DNA of 8,156 bases from an uncultured Muribaculaceae bacterium (GTDB lineage Bacteria > Bacteroidota > Bacteroidia > Bacteroidales > Muribaculaceae): the NCBI GenBank assembly GCA_947173755.1, contig CAMWGM010000053.1, positions 1-8,156 of the forward strand. Direction: 5' to 3'. A program made the translations under genes and the position numbers. The first letter of the stretch is position 1; every line of letters starts with the position of its first letter. The notes under the pieces are model-generated. The model did not search any database. It was given only the letters and a program-made list of their open reading frames with translations, and was not told the DNA's origin. Below are positions 1 to 6,728 of the stretch, piece after piece.

Positions 1-740
1 TTCCGTTCGCAGTCTATCTCGTATGCTTGATACCTCTTGCATTATGCCCCTGGTTGGCTCGTACTGTCAGATCAAACGATAGTGTGATGCCTACTGCAAC
101 TGTTCAGCCGACCGATACCAAGGTCGCAGAGAATGCTCCCAAGACAAAGAGCGGTTTTTATCTTGGACGCATCTGGTCTCTGATAGGTGTATATTTCTTC
201 GTAACATTCGCTTCGATCTCCATTTCTTATTATTGTCCGTTCCTCATTGAGAAGCGCGACTGGAGTCCGTCGCTCTCTGGTACTATCACTGCAATTTATT
301 TCCTCTTTATTCTCCTCCCGGGCTACGTTCTCCCCTTCTTCCTGAAATTCCTCAAGGGGCTGACATTCTTCTGGGCAGCGGCGATGATGACAGTTGGACA
401 GGCCTTGTTTGCATTCTTCCCAGACTCAGTCACAATGTGCATCGGTGCAGCACTAGTAGGTCTGGGCTACGGTCTTTGCCAGCCTATCCTTTATGACAAA
501 GCCACCGCTTGCGTTAACAATAGCAAAAAAGCCACGATGGCTCTTGCCTTCGTTCTCTCCGCCAACTATCTCGCAATTGTTGTATCACCATTCCTGATCG
601 GCGGAATGAGGGATATTTTCCATGTACAACCCGGTGGAACTTTCGCTTTTCTGATCAGTTTCATTCTCCTGGTTGCCTTTACAGTTGTGACACTGGTGAT
701 GCGCAAGAGTTTCGCTTTCTCGATCAAGAATGAAAACTAA
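1..740 (+). CDS. MFS transporter, C-terminal half (5' partial)
   Basis: The reading frame is open to the left edge (first whole codon at position 3), so the true start lies outside the window and the TTG at 27 is not a credible start. The visible part begins with the end of a hydrophobic helix (about TM6, ending LALCPWLA). A polar central loop of about 40 residues follows, rich in Thr, Lys and Asp. Then come about six hydrophobic segments, including GVYFFVTFASISISYY, FLFILLPGYVLPFF, GAALVGLGYGLCQPILYD and the final FLISFILLVAFTVVTLVM, before a short basic tail. This is the normal 6+6 layout of a major facilitator superfamily carrier, seen from TM6 onward. The protein should lie in the inner membrane and move a small solute, but nothing visible names the substrate. 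The DcaP-like porin starts 14 bases after the stop, so the two are probably co-transcribed and work on the same solute. The family call is fairly firm; the subfamily is unknown. Confidence 0.85.
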   Translation, partial: PFAVYLVCLIPLALCPWLARTVRSNDSVMPTATVQPTDTKVAENAPKTKSGFYLGRIWSLIGVYFFVTFASISISYYCPFLIEKRDWSPSLSGTITAIYFLFILLPGYVLPFFLKFLKGLTFFWAAAMMTVGQALFAFFPDSVTMCIGAALVGLGYGLCQPILYDKATACVNNSKKATMALAFVLSANYLAIVVSPFLIGGMRDIFHVQPGGTFAFLISFILLVAFTVVTLVMRKSFAFSIKNEN

Positions 741-754
741 AAACGGATACGGTT

Positions 755-2023
755 ATGATTAACAAGATATTGATACTCTCAGCAATGCTGATAGGATCCG
801 CTTCTCTTGACATTCATGCTCAGACGCAGCCGGAGGAATCAGTAACTTCCGTGGTTAACGATTCTGAGACTGATTCTAGGAAAGTAGAGAAAGCCTTCAG
901 GGAAAATGCTCCGCAGTCTCCCAAGGATCATGGGTTGCCACGCTTTGCCATAGTTGGTAAGAACGATATGTTCTATCTCGGTATCGGCGCCCAGTTTTTA
1001 GGAGAAGGAGTCTTCACATGGGGTGATGAGATGGCTTCGCCCGTTCTTTTCACACCCTCGGCTCTCACAAAGGCTACCCCCGGGAACGGCGGTTCGACTC
1101 AATTCGGTTGGCAGACTTCCTCCATCTATGTCAATTTCATGGCTATGCCGGGATCGGAGAATAAGATCGGTGTATTCTTCAAGGGAAATTTCCTGGGGAA
1201 TAACAATTCGTTCAACTGCTTTCACTTCTATGCCAAGTATAGAGGGCTGACAGCAGGTTACACCAACAGTCTTTTCACCGATGCAGCGGCTGAACCTATG
1301 ACTATCGATTTCGAAGGTCCTAACGGCTATCCTTTCATGACTCTGTTCACTGCTTACTGGCAACAGAAGTTCTCAGATCATTTCTCCGGCGCCATCGGTA
1401 TTGATGAAGCATCAGCCTCGATATCTACCGGCGATAAGACCTCTGACATTAATCAGCGTATACCTGCTGTTCCTTTCTATCTCCAGTACTCTTGGGCTGG
1501 GGGAGCCTCTCATTTCCGGCTCTCCGGAATAGTAAGGCCTATCCAGTATCGCAATCTCGCGGAGAGTTCCAATAAAACTGATGTAGGAGGAGGCGTACAG
1601 ATCTCAGGTATGACGAAAGTTGCCGGAGGTCTGAGTGCCAACTTCAATGCAGCCTATGGTGTCGGAATCGGATCCTATCTGCAGGATGATAATGGCTTGG
1701 GAATGGATGCAGTTGCATCTGATACGCCCGGAAAATTGAAGATGGTGAAGACTTTCGGAATTACAGGAGGATTGTCATATGCGTTTTCAAGCAATGTTTC
1801 TTCCAATCTGGTTTACAGTCACCTCCTCAACAGTCTTCCCGAGGGTGCGGTGGTTACTGAAAATCAGTATAGATACGGAGACTATGTGGCAGCCAACGTA
1901 ATCTGGACCATCAACAAATTTGTGTCTGCCGGAATCGAATATGATTATGGACATCGTAAAAATTTCGATGGAGCCGGACTCCATGCCAACCGACTGCAAT
2001 GTCAGTTGGCGGTGACATTCTGA
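755..2023 (+). CDS. DcaP-like outer-membrane porin
   Basis: This 422-residue protein starts with a Sec signal peptide: MINK, a hydrophobic core ILILSAMLIGSASL, and a likely cut after IHA, which leaves Gln as the first mature residue, as is common in Bacteroidetes. A polar, charged stretch (about residues 24-62) precedes the barrel. From there to the end the sequence alternates in the manner of beta strands with Gly/Asn/Ser-rich turns, and it ends in Phe (QLAVTF), the usual outer-membrane insertion signature. The segment GYTNSLFTD (168-176) followed by TIDFEGPNG (183-191) resembles the DcaP family of trimeric outer-membrane channels. That family is known from Acinetobacter for uptake of small anionic compounds; the substrate here cannot be read. 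The start at 755 is fixed by the signal peptide and lies 14 bases after the upstream transporter gene, with no Shine-Dalgarno sequence. A generic porin of another family is the alternative. Confidence 0.75.
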   Translation: MINKILILSAMLIGSASLDIHAQTQPEESVTSVVNDSETDSRKVEKAFRENAPQSPKDHGLPRFAIVGKNDMFYLGIGAQFLGEGVFTWGDEMASPVLFTPSALTKATPGNGGSTQFGWQTSSIYVNFMAMPGSENKIGVFFKGNFLGNNNSFNCFHFYAKYRGLTAGYTNSLFTDAAAEPMTIDFEGPNGYPFMTLFTAYWQQKFSDHFSGAIGIDEASASISTGDKTSDINQRIPAVPFYLQYSWAGGASHFRLSGIVRPIQYRNLAESSNKTDVGGGVQISGMTKVAGGLSANFNAAYGVGIGSYLQDDNGLGMDAVASDTPGKLKMVKTFGITGGLSYAFSSNVSSNLVYSHLLNSLPEGAVVTENQYRYGDYVAANVIWTINKFVSAGIEYDYGHRKNFDGAGLHANRLQCQLAVTF

Positions 2024-2025
2024 CA

Positions 2026-2079
2026 AAAGATGATCGGCTTATCAACCTTTACGAAGGTATTGATAAGCCGATCATCTTT
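2026..2079. terminator. Bidirectional hairpin terminator between convergent genes
   Basis: A 20-base arm at 2026-2045 (begins AAAGATGATC) is perfectly complementary to 2060-2079 (ends GATCATCTTT). Between them a small inner stem CCTT/AAGG (2046-2049 with 2054-2057) closes a TACG loop, leaving a two-base bulge at 2058-2059. The hairpin sits between the porin stop (2021-2023) and the kinase stop (2078-2080), and both genes read into it. The arms end in A-rich sequence on one side and T-rich on the other, so a short U run follows the stem on either transcript. The downstream arm covers two of the three bases of the kinase stop codon. A processing or mRNA-stabilising hairpin would look the same. 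Confidence 0.85.
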
Positions 2080-2887
2080 ATGCTCCGTAGAATTTTATTA
2101 GATTTTCCATCGGATCCTTTATCACCTTTCCTAAAGTATATCCGGTTTCTTCCGCTGCCTTCGCCAGAATATCCTTAAAATGGTAAGCGATGCTTCCGGT
2201 AAAATTCACCTTAGTTCCACGAAGCACACCATATGGATCGATATTGAATGTGAAGAATTTTTTCAGTTCTTCCAAAGCAAACCGGTTGACCTCTTCAAAT
2301 TCCCCGGCGAGTTCTCTTATTAACGGAGCGAAAGAACTCAGATATTTGCGTGGATTTCCTTCACGATAGACATTCTCGATAACCTCCTTCGGGTCGATGA
2401 AGACTCTTGCCTCGATCTCCCGGGAGAACCGGTGTTTCAGATATGACTCAAGAAAATGTTTACCGATTACCGCGCCGCTTCCTTCGTCGCCGATTATGTA
2501 GCCGAGAGCGGGAGTATTTGCAACGATTTTCTGTCCGTCCCACTGACACGAATTCGCACCAGTGCCGAGTATGGCAGCCACTCCGCTATTATCACCGCAC
2601 AGAGCAACCGCTGCCCCGACCAAATCGCTTTCGACAAATATTTCTGCCTTCGTAAAAAATCGCTTTAACTGAAACTTAACCTCCTCCCTGCGAGTGTCGT
2701 CGGTAATTCCTGCACCAAAAAATCTTATTTCGGTGATATCTTCCCTTGTGCCGCTAATTTCCGCCAGTATATCGCAAAGAGTTTCCCCTCCGCTGTCGAC
2801 CGCATTAAATCCTCTCGTAACGGCGTTGAGTGCTCCGCCCCAGGAAATTTTATTCCCGCCGCTATCGACAATCAGTTTCTTATTCAT
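2078..2887 (-). CDS. BadF/BadG-family N-acetylhexosamine kinase (MurNAc/GlcNAc kinase-like)
   Basis: This 269-residue protein belongs to the BadF/BadG/BcrA/BcrD group of the ASKHA fold, which includes N-acetylglucosamine kinases and clostridial MurK, an ATP-dependent MurNAc/GlcNAc kinase. Visible motifs are an N-terminal phosphate-1 loop DSGGNKIS (8-15), FFGAGI (56-61), ESDLVGAA (86-93), the phosphate-2 motif ILGTGANSC (106-114), PALGYIIGDEGSGA (126-139) and an adenosine-type motif TGSIAYHF (230-237). Length is typical for the family. No signal or membrane segment is present, so it acts in the cytoplasm. It is the last gene of the operon. Its ATG lies inside the end of the NamZ-like gene (8-base overlap) and directly before the phosphate-1 loop, which supports this start. 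It probably phosphorylates sugar brought in by the permease two genes upstream. The phosphate-1 loop departs from the usual DSGSTKT form. MurNAc versus GlcNAc, and C6 versus C1 phosphorylation, cannot be decided from sequence. Confidence 0.82.
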   Translation of the reverse strand: MNKKLIVDSGGNKISWGGALNAVTRGFNAVDSGGETLCDILAEISGTREDITEIRFFGAGITDDTRREEVKFQLKRFFTKAEIFVESDLVGAAVALCGDNSGVAAILGTGANSCQWDGQKIVANTPALGYIIGDEGSGAVIGKHFLESYLKHRFSREIEARVFIDPKEVIENVYREGNPRKYLSSFAPLIRELAGEFEEVNRFALEELKKFFTFNIDPYGVLRGTKVNFTGSIAYHFKDILAKAAEETGYTLGKVIKDPMENLIKFYGA

Positions 2888-4160
2888 AAAGCCGATATTT
2901 CATCGATTTCTGCTTAAATTCTTCGCATCCTCCCATCCAGAGAGCATATATATCGGCCACTTTATAGTTTCGGGAGAATGCCTGACGGATCTTTTTCGAA
3001 CCGCAGACTTTATCGAACATTGTCAGACGCGATTGCGCGGCAGTGGCAAAAGGTAAATGAGAGGGATAAAGATCAGCCAACTGCTCCATGAGGTAAAATT
3101 GTGTCAGTGACAGGACAGCACTGTTGCTATCCGCAATGTAAGGCTGAACTCCGCTGACAGCCTCCCCTTTGAAAATTCCATAGAACGGTTTATACCAGAC
3201 GGGACGCCATTCCATACCGGGAACATTAGCCTTCCGGAGAGCATCGCAGAGTTTCTGCCCATCGATCCAGGGTGCGGTTGCGAGTTGGAACGGAAGTGTA
3301 TATCCTACGCCGATGTTTACATAATCGAGTTCGCCCATTATTCCTGTTGCCGGATAAAACATAGCCGAGACCGGCTGAGGTATATGCGGTGAAGGGAGAA
3401 CCCAGGGAAGCCCCGTCTGATCGTATGACATCTCACGGGTCCAGCCTTTGAGGGGAACTACCGTCAGCCGGAGAGTCTTGCTGACAATCCCTTCTCCCAC
3501 AAAATAAGAAGCAAGTTCGCCGGGAGTCAGACCATATATATAAGGTATATCAAACTGACTGACAAAGGTGACGCAGTCGGGATCCACTCCACATCCCTCC
3601 ACTCTTTCTCCACCAAGAGGATTGGGACGGTCGAGAACGATGAATTCTATCCCTTCTTCGGCCGCGGCACGCATTGCAAGACCCATGGTCGATATGAAGG
3701 TATAAGAGCGGCAACCAATATCCTGAATATCGTAGACCAAAGCGTCAAGACCCCGTAGCATCTCCGGGGTTGGTCGACGTGTTTTTCCATGAAGCGAATA
3801 GACTTTCACTCCTGTTTTCTTGTCGACTGAATTTGCAACTGTTGCACCGGCGATATAGTCACCTCGCACTCCATGTTCCGGAGCGAAAAGAGCGCTGAGA
3901 GTCACACCGGGTGCATCGGCAAGGATATCGATAGTGGATACAAGAGATGCATCGACACCGGTAGGATTTGTTATCAATCCTATCTTTTTCCCTTTCAGAA
4001 TATCAAAGCCATTTTCGCGAAGCACTTCAATACCCGTGAGAGTCTTGCGGGTATCGGGGGAAGTTAGGACTTCCTGAGATGCGGTCGCTGTTTCAGTGTT
4101 TCCTCCGCATCCGCAAAGAATGAGAGCGAGAAGGAGAATAGATTTAAAAGACTTTTTCAT
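2880..4160 (-). CDS. namZ: DUF1343/NamZ-family exo-beta-N-acetylmuramidase, lipoprotein
   Basis: This 426-residue protein matches DUF1343 (GH171), the family of Bacillus subtilis NamZ (YbbC) and Tannerella forsythia NamZ, exo-lytic enzymes that release MurNAc from non-reducing ends of peptidoglycan glycans. Motifs in order are GKKIGLITNPTGVD (57-70), LFAPEHGVRGDY (91-102, with a conserved Glu95), VYDIQDIGCRSYTFISTM (142-159), VLDRPNPLGG (175-184), YGLTPGELA (209-217) and GLPWVLPSPHIPQP (250-263). A C-terminal domain follows. The N-terminus is a lipoprotein signal: MKKSFKS, a hydrophobic stretch, then LCGC with Cys18 as the likely lipidated residue. It should be membrane-anchored outside the cytoplasm. 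Start choice: the frame stays open to 4532, but the ATG at 4160 gives the lipoprotein signal and overlaps the permease stop in the classic ATGA arrangement; a longer start would bury the signal. The family is confident; substrate preference and which side of the outer membrane it faces are inferred. Confidence 0.9.
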   Translation of the reverse strand: MKKSFKSILLLALILCGCGGNTETATASQEVLTSPDTRKTLTGIEVLRENGFDILKGKKIGLITNPTGVDASLVSTIDILADAPGVTLSALFAPEHGVRGDYIAGATVANSVDKKTGVKVYSLHGKTRRPTPEMLRGLDALVYDIQDIGCRSYTFISTMGLAMRAAAEEGIEFIVLDRPNPLGGERVEGCGVDPDCVTFVSQFDIPYIYGLTPGELASYFVGEGIVSKTLRLTVVPLKGWTREMSYDQTGLPWVLPSPHIPQPVSAMFYPATGIMGELDYVNIGVGYTLPFQLATAPWIDGQKLCDALRKANVPGMEWRPVWYKPFYGIFKGEAVSGVQPYIADSNSAVLSLTQFYLMEQLADLYPSHLPFATAAQSRLTMFDKVCGSKKIRQAFSRNYKVADIYALWMGGCEEFKQKSMKYRLYE

Positions 4161-5437
4161 GAATTTTTCTTTCCGAATTGAGGGTTGATTTTTAGAAGAG
4201 AGGCTGTAAATATGGTCGCTACACAACATATCATTGTCCAGAGGAAGAATGACTGATAACCGAATTGATCGGCTATCCATCCCGCCGCCATACCGGGGAT
4301 CATCATCGACAGGGCCATGAAACCTGTACAGATACTGTAATGGGAAGTTGCGTATCGACCCTCTGAAAAATATATGAGGTAGAGCATATATGCCGTGAAA
4401 CCGAAGCCGTAACCGAATTGCTCGATGAAGACACACAGGTTTATCTCCACCAGAGATGGGTTGTTGACGAAACTGAGATATACGAAAGTAAGACAGGTCA
4501 ATGACATACTCCACGCCATCGGACGCAACCATTTGTGGAGACCGGATCTCGCAGCGCAGATGCCTCCGATGATTCCTCCGACTGTAAGTCCGATGATTCC
4601 GACTGTTCCGTAAACAATTCCGACCTCTTTTGTCGAAAGACCAAGTCCTCCGACTTCCGGTGAGTCAAGAAGGAAGGGTTGGATCAGTTTAACCAACTGA
4701 GCCTCGGGCAAACGGTATAGCAACATGAACAGAATTGCAATTCCAACTCCCGGCTTCCTGAAAAAGTCCACCCAAACTTCTGCAAAATCAGCCATGGTAT
4801 CTCTTAGTGATTTTGGAGACAATGATTTTTTTTCAACCTTCGGGAGAGCCCGGGAATGGTAAAGCGCAAATATCAGGAACAGGACTGCCAGAAGTGCGAA
4901 AACCGAGGCCCATGCGAAAGGTATGTCACCCGAGGAATCCTCCAGGATTCCGGCAAGAACCACAAGGAGTCCCTGGCCGGCAACCGAGGCGATACGGTAG
5001 AAGGTGGAGCGGATTCCGACATAAAAAGACTGTTCATGCTGCGAAAGTGCAAGCATATAGTAGCCATCTGCTGCTATATCGTGTGTGGCCGATGCAAATC
5101 CCGTCAGCCAGAAAGCAGCAAGTGTAAGTCTGAAAAACAGCGGACCGGGAAGAAATAGTGCGATGCCTCCGAGCGATAGTGCGATGAGGACCTGCATCGC
5201 AAGAATCCATACTCGCTTTGTGAAAAAAATGTCGACAAACGGGCTCCACAATGGTTTTATTACCCAAGGTAGATATAACCATCCCGTGAAAAAAGCGATA
5301 TCAGTGTTCGAGATACCGAGACGCTTATACATGATGACAGACAGTGTCATCACGGCAACATAAGGGAGTCCCTGTGCGAAATAAAGAGTCGGGATCCACG
5401 CCCAGGGAGATCTGCCGTTAATAGAGACTTTCGACAT
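4157..5437 (-). CDS. AmpG/MurT-like MFS permease for muropeptides or MurNAc
   Basis: This 426-residue polytopic protein has about 12 hydrophobic segments: WIPTLYFAQGLPYVAV near the N-terminus, then pairs through to FLWTMICCVATIFTASLL near the end. The AmpG-like signature is clear: AQGLPY (21-26), GWLYLPWVIKPLWSPFVD (52-69) and SATHDIAADGYYML (116-129). A charged central loop (ALPKVEKKSLSPKSLRD, 197-213) divides the halves. AmpG transports GlcNAc-anhydroMurNAc muropeptides in Gram-negative bacteria; a related inner-membrane carrier, MurT, imports MurNAc in Tannerella forsythia. Its place just before the NamZ-like muramidase and the sugar kinase favours MurNAc or a small muropeptide as substrate. 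The ATG lies within the 3' end of the SpoIID-type gene (20-base overlap), and the stop overlaps the NamZ-like start by 4 bases, so translation is probably coupled on both sides. The fold and AmpG-like group are secure; choosing between the AmpG and MurT roles needs phylogeny. Confidence 0.85.
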   Translation of the reverse strand: MSKVSINGRSPWAWIPTLYFAQGLPYVAVMTLSVIMYKRLGISNTDIAFFTGWLYLPWVIKPLWSPFVDIFFTKRVWILAMQVLIALSLGGIALFLPGPLFFRLTLAAFWLTGFASATHDIAADGYYMLALSQHEQSFYVGIRSTFYRIASVAGQGLLVVLAGILEDSSGDIPFAWASVFALLAVLFLIFALYHSRALPKVEKKSLSPKSLRDTMADFAEVWVDFFRKPGVGIAILFMLLYRLPEAQLVKLIQPFLLDSPEVGGLGLSTKEVGIVYGTVGIIGLTVGGIIGGICAARSGLHKWLRPMAWSMSLTCLTFVYLSFVNNPSLVEINLCVFIEQFGYGFGFTAYMLYLIYFSEGRYATSHYSICTGFMALSMMIPGMAAGWIADQFGYQSFFLWTMICCVATIFTASLLKINPQFGKKNS

Positions 5438-6728
5438 GTGCCCCGGGATAATAATGTTTCAGAATATCGAGATAGGAATACCCTCGTTCGCCCATGACAG
5501 CGGCTCCGATCTGACACAATCCTACCCCATGTCCCCAGCCTGCTCCCCTGAGGCGAATATGTGACTCATCGCCCGACATAACGAACGCCGAACTCAGAAG
5601 ATGACTTTTCGACAAAGTGCGACGGATCATCAGTTCCTTCCCGATAATTTTGCTACCTTTCTCACCGATGATTTCCAGCCGATAGATTCTTCCGGACGTG
5701 CCCCTTGAAAGAGGGACAAGTTCAATAATCCGTCCGAGATCCTCGCCCAATCTTTCGGCGACTATCCGACCCAGTTCGTCACGGTCATATTCAACCTCCC
5801 AGCGGAAGAAATCCGAAGTCTCCCGATCATAATTGTTAAGAACCTGACCGAGAATTTTCGCATCGGAAGTATTACAGAAAGCTTCCGGTCGCCCCTCAAT
5901 CCAGTCGAGAGCATTCTTTTCTATTGTCAGATCCGGAAAGCGGTCATAATCGATCGCGTCATGACGCGCGACGAGATAAGATTTAGGCTCATTCTCCCAA
6001 CAATTCTCGAAACGTTCGAAAACTCCGCCACAGCATTTCGAAAAACGGGCGTCACAAAGAGTTCCGTCTGCCATAAGAACTTGCCCCCATGTATCATTTA
6101 CAGCACTGATTGCCCGATCAGAAGCAATCCGCGAGACTCCCTGGTAGCGTTGGCAATGATCATCGGCACATACGTCAAACAATCTGTGATCCTCCTGATC
6201 CCACCACCTTACAATTTCAGACGTCGAATCTGATACTCCTCTCTGTCCGTCACGACGATACTGATGCTGTCGGCGGCTCATCTGAGCCACAAGCCATGAC
6301 CGTGAAATCACAGCGTGCGCCCGCAGTAGATTGAGAGAGGCGGTAGACTTCATCTCGCTTGAAATGACCGACTTGAGATATTCCTCGATATTGACGATGT
6401 TTATAAACACAAGTTTGCCGCTGTCGGCAACGACCTTCGGTGCGCCCCGGAACCGCTGATTTTCCTTTCTTTCCCAGTGAAATTCGACTCCGATGGTAAC
6501 GCCTTCGATTTCAAAAGAGTCCCCGTCCGGTGAAGACGGGTAGAAAACGGGCGTAGTAAGATATAGCCGGCCGTTAACCTCTACACCGCATCCTCCCTCC
6601 GAAAGAGCGAATTCAGTTTCACCGGTCACCACACTATCGGTTTCCGATGAGTAGATACCGGTAAAATTTACCTTAACCTTCCTGTCAGTAGTCAGAATAC
6701 CGACACACACTGTTAACGGTTCACTCAT
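5418..6728 (-). CDS. SpoIID/LytB-domain protein without signal peptide
   Basis: This 436-residue protein has the SpoIID/LytB (amidase enhancer) fold. SpoIID itself is a lytic transglycosylase that cuts MurNAc-GlcNAc bonds in glycans stripped of peptides; LytB-type members enhance amidases. Visible motifs are INIVNIEEYLKSVISSEM (109-126), whose Glu125 aligns by eye with the catalytic Glu of SpoIID, then LLRAHAVISRSWL (134-146) and a C-terminal RGAGWGHGVGLCQIGAAVM (394-412) leading to YLDILKHYYPGA (419-430). A Cys/His-rich centre carries HRLFDVCADDHC (181-192) and KCCGG (231-235). The N-terminus MSEPLTVCVGILTTD has no hydrophobic signal. An in-frame TGA at 6735-6737, two codons before the ATG, rules out a longer form, so the protein appears cytoplasmic, which is unexpected for a wall enzyme. 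Its start overlaps the upstream fusion gene by 8 bases. A role on imported muro-oligosaccharides is inference; catalytic activity is not proven by sequence. Confidence 0.85.
   Translation of the reverse strand: MSEPLTVCVGILTTDRKVKVNFTGIYSSETDSVVTGETEFALSEGGCGVEVNGRLYLTTPVFYPSSPDGDSFEIEGVTIGVEFHWERKENQRFRGAPKVVADSGKLVFINIVNIEEYLKSVISSEMKSTASLNLLRAHAVISRSWLVAQMSRRQHQYRRDGQRGVSDSTSEIVRWWDQEDHRLFDVCADDHCQRYQGVSRIASDRAISAVNDTWGQVLMADGTLCDARFSKCCGGVFERFENCWENEPKSYLVARHDAIDYDRFPDLTIEKNALDWIEGRPEAFCNTSDAKILGQVLNNYDRETSDFFRWEVEYDRDELGRIVAERLGEDLGRIIELVPLSRGTSGRIYRLEIIGEKGSKIIGKELMIRRTLSKSHLLSSAFVMSGDESHIRLRGAGWGHGVGLCQIGAAVMGERGYSYLDILKHYYPGAHVESLY

Noticed and set aside
741..754. Possible promoter between the MFS and porin genes
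   Set aside because: Fourteen bases cannot hold both Bacteroidetes -33 and -7 elements, and no TAnnTTTG motif is present; co-transcription is simpler.
998..1363. Open frame antisense to the porin gene
   Set aside because: It sits wholly inside a well-supported porin and has no recognisable domain, signal or membrane segment.
2694..3056. Plus-strand open frame of 120 codons across the kinase/NamZ-like junction
   Set aside because: It is antisense to two genes with strong family motifs and shows no family resemblance of its own.
4161..4532. Upstream extension of the NamZ-like frame, which would give a 550-residue protein
   Set aside because: It runs antiparallel to nothing new but lies inside the permease gene in another frame, shows no NamZ-family similarity, and would bury the lipoprotein signal that begins at 4160.
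4562..4612. Near-repeated DNA words (CCGATGATTCC, CCGACTGT) in the permease
   Set aside because: These encode a Gly/Ile/Val-rich transmembrane helix (GTVGIIGLTVGGIIGG); the repetition follows from the protein composition.
4934..4951. Perfect 7-bp inverted repeat GGAATCC/GGATTCC with a 4-base loop
   Set aside because: It lies inside the permease coding sequence in a loop region (GILEDSSGD), has no U run, and is short enough to arise by chance.
6522..6540. 6-bp inverted repeat CCCGTC/GACGGG
   Set aside because: It is inside the SpoIID-like gene, with no flanking T run or gene boundary, so it is probably coding chance.
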